Of a DNA stretch of 43,746 nucleotides, positions 1 through 7,458 are shown piece after piece. Source of the DNA: Bacteroidota bacterium (GTDB lineage Bacteria; Bacteroidota; Bacteroidia; JABDFU01); assembly GCA_013286655.1 (NCBI GenBank), contig JABDFG010000013.1:1-43746 (forward strand). Reading direction: 5' to 3'. Under the pieces are notes generated by a model that searched no databases, had not been told where the DNA came from, and worked only from the letters and a program-made list of their open reading frames with translations. The position numbers and the translations under genes were made by a program. Each line of letters begins with the position of its first letter. The first letter of the stretch is position 1.

Positions 1-1554
1 TATGGCGTCTATCAGGGAATCGGATTCGACGGTTCCAAAACTACAAAAATTAGAACCGTTGTTCAAAGTTGATTCACTTGAATAGACTTGTTTGAGATCC
101 GGAAGTATAGGAGGCGATGACCATCCCGCATAGATAATATCGAAATTGTGCTTCTTGCAATTTTCGATGAAAACGGAAACTTCCTGGGGCACTAAATTAA
201 TCCGTATACCCACTTTGCGCGCCTCTTCCTGCAAAATCAAACCGGTTTGTTTCCGGTAGTCACTTCCTGAAGTGTAAAGAAAATCAATACTAAATTCTTT
301 ACGTATGCCATTCGTCGTTTTGTCTAATGTGCCGTCCGCATTACTGTCTTTCCAGCCGGCTTCACTTAACAGTTGTCTGGCCATTTCCAGATCGTATGCA
401 TACGGTTTAATAGTTGAATTATATATTTTTGTTGCTGAAGGCGATATAGGTCCGATTACAGGTCTTGCGTAACCATACATCAGGGTTTCTATTAGTTTGT
501 TTATATCGATAAGATGTGCTATCGCTTCTCTTGTCTTTCTGTCGGAGAAAACAGGGCGCTTTGTGTTTAACCCCAGGAAATGATAGGTCAGTGTCGGAGG
601 TGTATAGGTGTTATAGTTCTCCTTTATTTTTTTGGATGTAAAAAGCTCAGAAAAATCTTTTGGCTTTATCCCGGGCATAATATCGATACTCCCTGCTTTT
701 AAAGCGGTAAGCGCAGAGGCCATGTCATTTATTATCCGGTAGGTCAGTTTAGAGGGATTGGCCTCTAAGAACATATTCGTTCCAGGTAATTGATCTCCCC
801 ACCAGTTTTCTTTTCGTGCCAGTACAACTTTCTGGCCGGTTATCCATTCTTGAAATCGATAGGGTCCACTTCCACCGATGTATTCCTTTTCCCGCATACG
901 TTTCTCTGAATTGAAATCGTTTGCAAACTCATTTATTTTTGCATCCTCTGCTAATTTTTCTTTTTCCTGTGTCAATTGCTTTACGGTAAAACCCTTCATC
1001 AGCCCTTTGGGGTCGTAACAATATTCCGGAAGAACGCTGTAATCACCACTGTGAACCTCCGACAGCATGTAATTTTCGTCAAATACAATCGTGAACTTCA
1101 GTGGGTCATCCTTGTCGTAAACAAAATCGACCAGGTGCTCGTACTCAGGTTTCGTTTGCGGATCGTTCACTTTTGGATTTTTTATAGTTTTTATCGTAAA
1201 CTCCACATCCCGGGCAGTTATCGGGCTGCCATTGTCCCATTTTGCTTCCGGGCGTATCCGGTAGGTGAATTTCAGATGGCCATCTGTAGTCTTTTCGACC
1301 AGGGCACGGCTCTCGGCAAGTACAGGAACCAGTTCCAGGGTTTTATAATCAACATCGATCAGGCCCTGGAACATAAAACGCAGAATGTTTGCTGATCCCG
1401 TTTCGTTGTAATTAACAGGGTTCAGCATATCCGGATCCGCTTTTATATGGATGCTCAATTCGGCTTTTTCCGTTTTCTTCTTAACACCTTCACAGGCGGA
1501 AATCAGAAAAAAAAGGAGGGTGACAGGAACGATCAGGTATATTCGCTGAATCAT
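1..1554 (-). CDS. ABC transporter substrate-binding lipoprotein, family 5 (oligopeptide type), C-terminus cut by window edge
   Basis: The frame is open from an ATG at 1554 to the left edge, giving 518 residues of a protein that continues outside. The N-terminus is a hydrophobic signal ending in LISAC, a lipobox with the lipidated cysteine at residue 21. The body reads as a family 5 solute-binding protein (SBP_bac_5): an early region of the form LNPVNYNETGSANI, then the family-typical KWDNGSPITARDVEFTI segment, and later a domain with the RPVFSDRKTREAIAHLID pattern. These proteins bind peptides or nickel-type ligands outside the inner membrane for an ABC importer. No permease or ATPase gene is visible here, so the ligand is unknown. 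A consensus promoter lies directly upstream, its -7 box ending only four bases before the ATG, which suggests a very short or absent leader. Confidence 0.88.
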   Translation of the reverse strand, partial: MIQRIYLIVPVTLLFFLISACEGVKKKTEKAELSIHIKADPDMLNPVNYNETGSANILRFMFQGLIDVDYKTLELVPVLAESRALVEKTTDGHLKFTYRIRPEAKWDNGSPITARDVEFTIKTIKNPKVNDPQTKPEYEHLVDFVYDKDDPLKFTIVFDENYMLSEVHSGDYSVLPEYCYDPKGLMKGFTVKQLTQEKEKLAEDAKINEFANDFNSEKRMREKEYIGGSGPYRFQEWITGQKVVLARKENWWGDQLPGTNMFLEANPSKLTYRIINDMASALTALKAGSIDIMPGIKPKDFSELFTSKKIKENYNTYTPPTLTYHFLGLNTKRPVFSDRKTREAIAHLIDINKLIETLMYGYARPVIGPISPSATKIYNSTIKPYAYDLEMARQLLSEAGWKDSNADGTLDKTTNGIRKEFSIDFLYTSGSDYRKQTGLILQEEARKVGIRINLVPQEVSVFIENCKKHNFDIIYAGWSSPPILPDLKQVYSSESTLNNGSNFCSFGTVESDSLIDAI

Positions 1555-1558
1555 AGGT

Positions 1559-1589
1559 CAAATATAGTTGTTAATTAGCGAGTAGCCAA
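1559..1589 (-). promoter_or_regulatory. Bacteroidota-type promoter for the solute-binding lipoprotein gene
   Basis: Read on the minus strand, TTG (1589-1587), a 20-nt spacer and TATATTTG (1566-1559) match the Bacteroidota vegetative consensus TTG/N19-21/TAnnTTTG. The predicted start of transcription falls at or next to the ATG at 1554-1552, so the mRNA may be leaderless. The -33 TTG lies inside a palindromic repeat copy. Confidence 0.6.
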
Positions 1590-1642
1590 TAGGGAATAGC
1601 CAATAGGGAAGGGACCTATCTGCGTTCCTCTTATTCGCTGTC
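1571..1642. repeat. Intergenic palindromic repeat, copy A
   Basis: The left arm is a run of GCGAGTAGCCAATAG and GGAATAGCCAATAG units (1577-1612). The right arm (about 1623-1642) contains CTTATTCGCTGTC, whose complement is again GCGAATAAG. The two can pair as an imperfect hairpin. It lies between two genes both read on the minus strand and resembles copies at 18946-19121 and 24836-24956. This is the shortest and most degenerate copy. Confidence 0.55.
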
Positions 1643-1644
1643 TT

Positions 1645-3090
1645 TTAAAGTTCATCTACTTTTTCCAGAAGCCAGGAAAAGTCGGCCTTGTCCCTGTTGC
1701 CGGTAATTCTGTCTTTTAGCTTTTTAATGGCTTTTTCCTGGGCAATGCCCGAAACGGCACCCATTTTTAGTTTAAGATCGAAGGTCTGTTTGGTATATTT
1801 AACCAGGGTTTGGTGCATGGTTCGCTGATACACGGAAATTTTTTTGGTTCTTACCAGGTAGACTTTATAGGCGTCTACCAACGAATAGAAAGGTTCTACT
1901 TCTTCGAGTTCATAATATGATTTAAGCAAGATCGATTTGGCGCCAAGATGGTAAAAAACATCCGTAAAATCGACGTGTTGTAATCGTTTCAAGGCACTTT
2001 TATAATCTTTCCGGGTGTAATGAAGCAAAGACAGGTTATACTCATAGGCATTTTCCCTGGATTCGGGGGAAAGGCGATGTTTGTAGTTTTCGATAAAATC
2101 CTTGGTCCAGTCAAATTTTCCAAGCTTAAGACCAACAGAAACAATGTTTTTATAGTCCCATTGGGATAAATAATTATCCTCAAATATCAATTCATTCTGA
2201 AGTAAGGTTTCATAAATGGCTAAAATTTCCTGGAGGTACCGAGCGTCGCCACTGTTTATTTTTTTTATGCAGTAATTTTGCGCGAATAAATACATCTGAA
2301 GTGCTTCCTCCTGTGAAAATGCTTTGAAGTATTTATCCAGCGATTGTTTTAACTCCCGGAAGTGTTCTGCATTTTCACCTTCGAGCAGGGTTAGCAGGAT
2401 TTTGTAATAGATGTACACTGCAGGAATGGTTTGAAAATAGCTGGTGTTTTCGTCTATGTAAATGCGCAAGGCTTTCAACATCCGCAGATTATAATTGCTT
2501 TTAATAATGTTTTGACGGTTTACCATTTCGCATAAGTTTTTCAATTTTTCAGAAAGGAAAAAAATATCCAGGTGATCTGATTTGCGTTGCAGGCTTTCGT
2601 CGTTTTTGCGGATTTCTCCTTTCATGAAAAAGTGATCCATTTCTTTTTCCAGTGTGTACGAAGCATAATAATATTCGGAATCATGCTTTCTTTTTTCCTG
2701 CAGCCATTTATGGTATTCACCGGTATTGCTGATGAAGTGTTTGTCGAGTTTCCGTTTCCGTAATTCAGCTACCAGGTATTCTTTCTGTAAAAATTTATTG
2801 GTGTCATATTTTAGCTGTGCAATAAAGGCTTCCAGGAGCCGCATTAAAAAAGTCATAAGCACGCTGATCTGACTTTCGCTGTATTTTCGTTTTCCGAATA
2901 ATTGTGCATGGGCCTTTTTTTTATCTAATTCCCGTTCACCGCTTGAGTCCAGGGCTCTGGTTATATACTGATTGAGTTTTATGACAGAAGTATTGGCATT
3001 AAAAAAGCCGGATTCCACATATTGTTTGAATCGTTTTCTTTCTACAGGATTGAGTGTTTTGTATAGCTCCAGTAACTTTGAATTGTGCAT
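1645..3090 (-). CDS. Unrecognised helical protein, 481 aa
   Basis: I do not recognise a named family. The protein has no signal peptide or membrane segment and is rich in Lys, Glu, Leu and Tyr. It looks all-helical, with spaced short helices (for example LKNLCEMVNRQNIIKSN, and YNLSLLHYTRKDYKSALKRL near residue 360, which resembles a TPR helix pair). A helical-repeat scaffold of the TPR or alpha-solenoid kind in the cytoplasm is a reasonable reading. The N-terminus (LNPVERKRFKQYVESGFFN) is distinctive and would be a good query. It is divergent from the T9SS cargo gene at 3334. It may be co-transcribed with the downstream lipoprotein gene, but that gene has its own promoter and a repeat separates them. 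Confidence 0.75.
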   Translation of the reverse strand: MHNSKLLELYKTLNPVERKRFKQYVESGFFNANTSVIKLNQYITRALDSSGERELDKKKAHAQLFGKRKYSESQISVLMTFLMRLLEAFIAQLKYDTNKFLQKEYLVAELRKRKLDKHFISNTGEYHKWLQEKRKHDSEYYYASYTLEKEMDHFFMKGEIRKNDESLQRKSDHLDIFFLSEKLKNLCEMVNRQNIIKSNYNLRMLKALRIYIDENTSYFQTIPAVYIYYKILLTLLEGENAEHFRELKQSLDKYFKAFSQEEALQMYLFAQNYCIKKINSGDARYLQEILAIYETLLQNELIFEDNYLSQWDYKNIVSVGLKLGKFDWTKDFIENYKHRLSPESRENAYEYNLSLLHYTRKDYKSALKRLQHVDFTDVFYHLGAKSILLKSYYELEEVEPFYSLVDAYKVYLVRTKKISVYQRTMHQTLVKYTKQTFDLKLKMGAVSGIAQEKAIKKLKDRITGNRDKADFSWLLEKVDEL

Positions 3091-3228
3091 TTTGTATAAT
3101 ATTTAATAAAAATTGTGTAAATATTTATATTGTAATTAGCTGGTATTTATATAATTATAATTATAATTTATAATTATCAATGATAAAAATAAGAAATAAA
3201 TGTAATTTATTCAGGGCTAAAGTCCGCC

Positions 3229-3236
3229 CATATTTG
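3229..3236 (+). promoter_or_regulatory. Possible -7 box upstream of the SBBP cargo gene
   Basis: CATATTTG matches TAnnTTTG at seven of eight positions and lies in the AT-rich 243-bp divergent interval, 98 bases before the ATG at 3334. No TTG lies at the right distance upstream, so this is a weak candidate. I see nothing else firm in 3091-3333 beyond AT-rich sequence. Confidence 0.25.
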
Positions 3237-3333
3237 TACCGTGAATTCATGTACAAACGAATCTTAACAAACAGAGCGCCTAAAAAGCGCGAATCAGACA
3301 GAGAAATCAAATTAAATTAATTAAACTTAACAA

Positions 3334-6300
3334 ATGGCAAAAATGAAAAACAAAGACAAATGGGACGACAGAATCTGTTCCGGAAAATTAAAATGGCAAT
3401 GGCCTCCGCAAATTTTGGCAATCACAACAATAGGATTATTGTTGTTGTCGATTATTCCTGACAGGGTCTATGGGTTATCAGCCCCCGTTACTAAAGTAAG
3501 CAATGATCCCTCTCTGGAGACGCAAGTTAAGAGTTGGATGCAAAGTGCAGGCGGCTTGCGTTTTGTGGAGAATAGGGGACAGCTGGGGGATATCCAGGGT
3601 AATATGCTAGAGGGATTGTTGTTTAAAGGCAGTGGATCAGGGGTGGATATGTATATTACTACTCAGGGTTTGAGTTATGTGTTTACCCAAACAGCGCAAT
3701 CTATACTGCCAACTATAGAAACTTCAAATCAGTTGCTTGGGCATGCTGTTCCTAATCGGGAAAACACACGTGTAAAATATTGCCGTGCGGATATGGAGTT
3801 GGTTGGCGCGGATATTAAGAAGGAGAATGTGGTGAAAGAAGAAGAAACAGATGATGGGAAAGACTATTATCTTCCCCAATGTGCTTCTGGAGCAAGGAAT
3901 GTACACAGTTATGAAAAAGTAACAATTAAAAATATTTATTCCGGTATAGACTGGGTTTTGTATTCGGCTCATGGGAAAATGGAGTATGACTTTGTTGTAC
4001 ATCCTGGTGCTGATCCTTCTCAGATACGTCTCCGTTATAAGCAGACAGATAAACCTTTGCTTGAAAAGGAAGGTTCCGTGAAAATCAGCATACCTATGGG
4101 AGACATACACGAAGGTATTCCTGTGAGCTATGCGGGAGATAAAAAGAATGCGATAGCTACCCATTATACCGTGCAGGGCAATGAGATTGGGTTTAAGTTG
4201 GATAAGTATGATCCAGCCATGGACTTGGTGATAGATCCTACACTTACCTGGGCCACTTATTATGGAGGAACAGATATAGAGGAAGTCATGGCTATTAGTA
4301 CCGATGGAACAAATGTCTGGGTAGTAGGATCATCCACTTCAGCGGGATTTCCAACTGTTAACCAGGGAGGAGGATCTTATTTTCAGGGTGCTTTTGCCGG
4401 AGGACTCTCCGATATTGTTATTCTTCAGTTCAATTCTTTTGGTAAACTGATCTGGGCTACTTATTATGGAGGGAGTGGAAATGATGTTGCTAATTCTATT
4501 AGCAGTGATGGGAATAATGTCTGGGTTACGGGATCAACCAGTTCAGTAGATTTCCCAACACAAAATTTGGCTGGGGCTTATAATCAAGCTGCGCTGGGAA
4601 GTGGCAGAGGGAATGCTTTCGTTTTACAGTTCAGTTGCGCTACCAATGCCAGAATATGGGCTACATATTATGGTGGAAGTGGTGCTGATGAAGGTAGTTC
4701 AATCCACTCCGATGGAACGGATGTATGGATAACAGGATCTACGACTTCAACTAACCTGCCTGTTCAGTTTATTGGAGGTGCCGGTGCCTATAATCAAGCG
4801 GTGTTGGGAGGCAACGCCGATGCTTTCATTTTGCAGTTTAAATGTACTACGGGCGCCCGAATATGGGCTACTTATTATGGAGGAAATGGGAGTGATAATG
4901 GTAGTTCCATTAACAGTGATGGGGTAAATGTATGGTTGACTGGTTCTACCGGTTCAACAGACTTACCTACACAGAACCTCGCTGGATCCTATAATCAACT
5001 TGCATTAAACGGAAACCTGGATGCATTTATTTTGCAGTTTAGTTGTGCTGCCAGTTCCAGAATATGGGCAACTTATTACGGAGGAAATGGCATTGATAAT
5101 GGTAGTTCCATTAACAGTGATGGGGTAAATGTATGGTTGACTGGTTCTACAGGTTCATTTGATTTTCCTACTAAAGCTCTTACCGGGGCTTACAATCAAT
5201 CCTTTCTTGGAAGTTCCTCTGGTAATATTTTTATATCGGAGTTTAGCTGTAGTACCAGTGCCTTAATGTGGGCCACTTATTATGGAGGAAGTGGTGGGGA
5301 TGTTGGCTATTCTATCCAAAGTGATGGTGCGAATGTATGGGTATGCGGAGCAACGGGTTCATCTGATTTTCCAGTGATGGTACCGACCTGTGGTTATTTT
5401 CAGGGTACTGTTGCCGGAGGAACACAGGATGTATTTATCCTGCAGTTTAGTTGTGCCACCAGCTCCAGAATATGGGCTACTTATTATGGGGAGGATAAAG
5501 AGAATGATGGAAGTTTTATTGCCAGTGATGGGACAAATGTATTTGTTACGGGAGATGCTTCGGTAGCTGGATATCCCACAATAGATCAGCCTGGTGCCTT
5601 TTTCAAAAATACCCTTACATCAACGGAAAACTTTTTCATCGGAAAGTTTACAATTAACTGTGCGAGTGGAGCAGGGGACGTTTGGCCCGGAGATGCGAAT
5701 GAGAATGGCATTGCCAATAATTACGATATGCTCGCTTTGGGCTTAGGATACGGTAAAACCGGTGCTACGCGTGCAGGTGCCACCATTAACTGGATTGGTC
5801 AAACTGCTACAGATTGGTCACAGACACTCCCAGGTTTTGGAACAAATGATAAATACGCGGATTGCAATGGAGATGGGATCATTGATTTTCATGATACCAC
5901 CGCTATTGTTCAAAACTATGGCTTAACGCATGCCTTAAGAACAAGGCAGCCAGTCTACATCGCAGGTCTGCCTGACCTGGCATTTGCTGTCCCTAAGGAC
6001 ACTGTTATGGCGGGTGCTACTATTCAGGTGCCGATAACCCTGGGATCCATTAGCAATCAGGTGAATGACATCTACGGAATAGCTTTCAGCATTCAATATG
6101 ATCCTACCATCGTGGATACGTCTAAAATAAGTTTGTCACTTAATAGTTCCTGGCTGGGTGCAAATGGTACTAACTTATTGTACATTACGAAAAACTTCGG
6201 TTCGATGGGGCAGCTGGATGTGGGCATCACCCGCATCGATCATCAAAACATCTCCGGGTCGGGTATTATCGGTAGTCTGGGTATTACCATGAGAGACGAT

Positions 6301-6702
6301 ATATTGGCATTTAAAATAACAGGGCCGACTTATAAGACGCTTATGCTTTCCGCTCAATCGGTAATGGCCATAAGTAACAATGATTCCATTATCCAACTGA
6401 ATGCGGTGCAGGACTCTGTTGTTGTCGAACAACTCCCAACAGGCATAAAGAACCTAAACGCGAATAACGCAGTTAAAGTTTATCCGAATCCTGCTTCGGG
6501 CTCATTTACGGTTGAACTCAATGCAAGTTCGGTTAAAGAGCTAAAACTGATAAACATTGTTGGAGAAACCATCTGGCAGCAAACGAATAATATGCTCGAC
6601 AAAACCACTGTTGACACACAAAATTTGCCTGCCGGCACTTATTATTTATCGATCCTCAGTTCGCAGGATAAAATTGTGAAACAGATTACTATTGTCAGGT
6701 AA
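3334..6702 (+). CDS. T9SS-exported SBBP beta-propeller protein with dockerin-like and cohesin-like segments
   Basis: This 1122-aa secreted protein starts with a long basic n-region and a hydrophobic segment (about residues 27-48). A DUF7948-type domain follows, with the RFVENRGQL signature near residue 75. Seven SBBP repeats run from about residue 306 to 770, each about 68 residues and opening with WATYYGG (the seventh reads WATYYGE), which suggests one seven-bladed propeller. Next come two calcium-loop-like dockerin segments (PGDANENGIANNYDM and DCNGDGIIDFHD, about 785-870) and a cohesin-like beta domain (VPITLGSISNQVNDIYGIAF, about 890-1000). The last 80 residues carry VYPNPASGSFTVEL, a T9SS type A sorting domain. 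It should be exported by the Por machinery encoded in this window and anchored to or released from the cell surface. Ligand unknown. Blades 4 and 5 share an identical 57-bp DNA stretch. Confidence 0.9.
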   Translation: MAKMKNKDKWDDRICSGKLKWQWPPQILAITTIGLLLLSIIPDRVYGLSAPVTKVSNDPSLETQVKSWMQSAGGLRFVENRGQLGDIQGNMLEGLLFKGSGSGVDMYITTQGLSYVFTQTAQSILPTIETSNQLLGHAVPNRENTRVKYCRADMELVGADIKKENVVKEEETDDGKDYYLPQCASGARNVHSYEKVTIKNIYSGIDWVLYSAHGKMEYDFVVHPGADPSQIRLRYKQTDKPLLEKEGSVKISIPMGDIHEGIPVSYAGDKKNAIATHYTVQGNEIGFKLDKYDPAMDLVIDPTLTWATYYGGTDIEEVMAISTDGTNVWVVGSSTSAGFPTVNQGGGSYFQGAFAGGLSDIVILQFNSFGKLIWATYYGGSGNDVANSISSDGNNVWVTGSTSSVDFPTQNLAGAYNQAALGSGRGNAFVLQFSCATNARIWATYYGGSGADEGSSIHSDGTDVWITGSTTSTNLPVQFIGGAGAYNQAVLGGNADAFILQFKCTTGARIWATYYGGNGSDNGSSINSDGVNVWLTGSTGSTDLPTQNLAGSYNQLALNGNLDAFILQFSCAASSRIWATYYGGNGIDNGSSINSDGVNVWLTGSTGSFDFPTKALTGAYNQSFLGSSSGNIFISEFSCSTSALMWATYYGGSGGDVGYSIQSDGANVWVCGATGSSDFPVMVPTCGYFQGTVAGGTQDVFILQFSCATSSRIWATYYGEDKENDGSFIASDGTNVFVTGDASVAGYPTIDQPGAFFKNTLTSTENFFIGKFTINCASGAGDVWPGDANENGIANNYDMLALGLGYGKTGATRAGATINWIGQTATDWSQTLPGFGTNDKYADCNGDGIIDFHDTTAIVQNYGLTHALRTRQPVYIAGLPDLAFAVPKDTVMAGATIQVPITLGSISNQVNDIYGIAFSIQYDPTIVDTSKISLSLNSSWLGANGTNLLYITKNFGSMGQLDVGITRIDHQNISGSGIIGSLGITMRDDILAFKITGPTYKTLMLSAQSVMAISNNDSIIQLNAVQDSVVVEQLPTGIKNLNANNAVKVYPNPASGSFTVELNASSVKELKLINIVGETIWQQTNNMLDKTTVDTQNLPAGTYYLSILSSQDKIVKQITIVR
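4893..4949 (+). repeat. Blade 4 copy of a 57-bp exact repeat
   Basis: This stretch, starting TGATAATGGTAGTTCC, is identical to 5094-5150. The copies lie 201 bp apart, which is exactly 67 codons or one propeller blade, so the reading frame is kept. Confidence 0.85.
5094..5150 (+). repeat. Blade 5 copy of the 57-bp exact repeat
   Basis: Second copy of the identical stretch at 4893-4949, in the next SBBP blade. Other blades are clearly diverged at the DNA level, so this pair reflects recent duplication or gene conversion. Confidence 0.85.
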
Positions 6703-6724
6703 TAGCGTTTTCAAAAATTGTTGT

Positions 6725-6757
6725 AAAGGGGTTTCCGGTATATCGGAGACCCCTTTT
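6725..6757 (+). terminator. Rho-independent terminator after the SBBP cargo gene
   Basis: AAAGGGGTTTCCG and CGGAGACCCCTTTT form a 13-bp stem with one G-T wobble and a short GTATAT loop, followed by a T run. It starts 23 bases after the stop at 6702. The symmetric A and T ends would let it work in either direction. It isolates the cargo gene from the CBS gene. Confidence 0.85.
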
Positions 6758-6798
6758 GCTTGCACAATACGCTTGTATTTGCTACTATTGTAGCGATT

Positions 6799-7458
6799 AT
6801 GATAGCTGCTGAACTAATAAATAAAGAACTTCCTACACTATCGCTAAAGGATACTGTTTCAAAGGCCATGGAGCTGATGGATGAATTCAAGGTGAGACAC
6901 CTGCCGGTAGTGGAAGGTGATGTATACCTTGGGCTGGTCTCAGAAAAGTTTTTATTTGAGCTGGATGAGAACGACCTCCTGAAGGGTCATGCCAATGCGC
7001 TCGTTCGTCCGTTTATGTTCGAGGATCAGCATCTGTTTGATGCTTTAAAGTTAATTGATACTTTCCGGATTTCTTTGGTCCCGGTATTGGCCAAGGATGA
7101 GAAATACATTGGCTCCTTTACCGAATTTTCCCTGGCAAGGTCTATCACAGGTCTGACCGCGGTGCAGCAACCGGGTGGAATCATTGTGCTTGAAATGCCG
7201 CCTTCGGATTATACCCTGACCCAGATCGCACAAATTGTTGAAAGCAATGATGGGCGTATCCTCGCCTGTTACCTGGCCCCGCAAAAAGACAGTACTAAAA
7301 TTGAAGTGACGCTCAAAATTAACCGGGAAGACCTCTCGGCGATTCTTTCTGCCTTTACCAGGTATAATTATAAAGTAAAAGCAGCCTTTCATCAAAGCGA
7401 AAATGACGAAGATATGCGCAAGCGTTTTGAGCTTTTTATGAATTACATGAATATGTGA
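6799..7458 (+). CDS. CBS domain-pair protein of the nadK-uppS-bamA envelope cluster
   Basis: A cytoplasmic protein of 219 aa with two CBS motifs in its first 120 residues (TLSLKDTVSKAMELMDEFKVRHLPVV and the DALKLIDTFRISLVPVL segment). An ACT-like C-terminal part follows (GGIIVLEMPPSDYTLTQIAQIV, then IEVTLKINREDLSAILSAF). CBS pairs bind adenosyl nucleotides and usually act as regulatory modules; the target here is unknown. I chose the ATG at 6799; the frame could open at a TTG at 6760, but that adds 13 residues unlike the family and lies against the terminator. In Bacteroidota this gene commonly sits beside nadK, so the genes at 7455-15467 look like insertions. It overlaps the next gene at GTGA. 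Confidence 0.85.
   Translation: MIAAELINKELPTLSLKDTVSKAMELMDEFKVRHLPVVEGDVYLGLVSEKFLFELDENDLLKGHANALVRPFMFEDQHLFDALKLIDTFRISLVPVLAKDEKYIGSFTEFSLARSITGLTAVQQPGGIIVLEMPPSDYTLTQIAQIVESNDGRILACYLAPQKDSTKIEVTLKINREDLSAILSAFTRYNYKVKAAFHQSENDEDMRKRFELFMNYMNM

Noticed and set aside
976-1395. A 139-codon plus-strand frame
   Set aside because: It is antisense to the solute-binding protein gene, whose minus-strand frame has lipobox and family motifs throughout.
4249-5500. Regularly spaced repeats that might suggest a CRISPR-like array
   Set aside because: They are in frame, about 68 codons apart, and encode the WATYYGG start of SBBP propeller blades; spacing is far too long for CRISPR.
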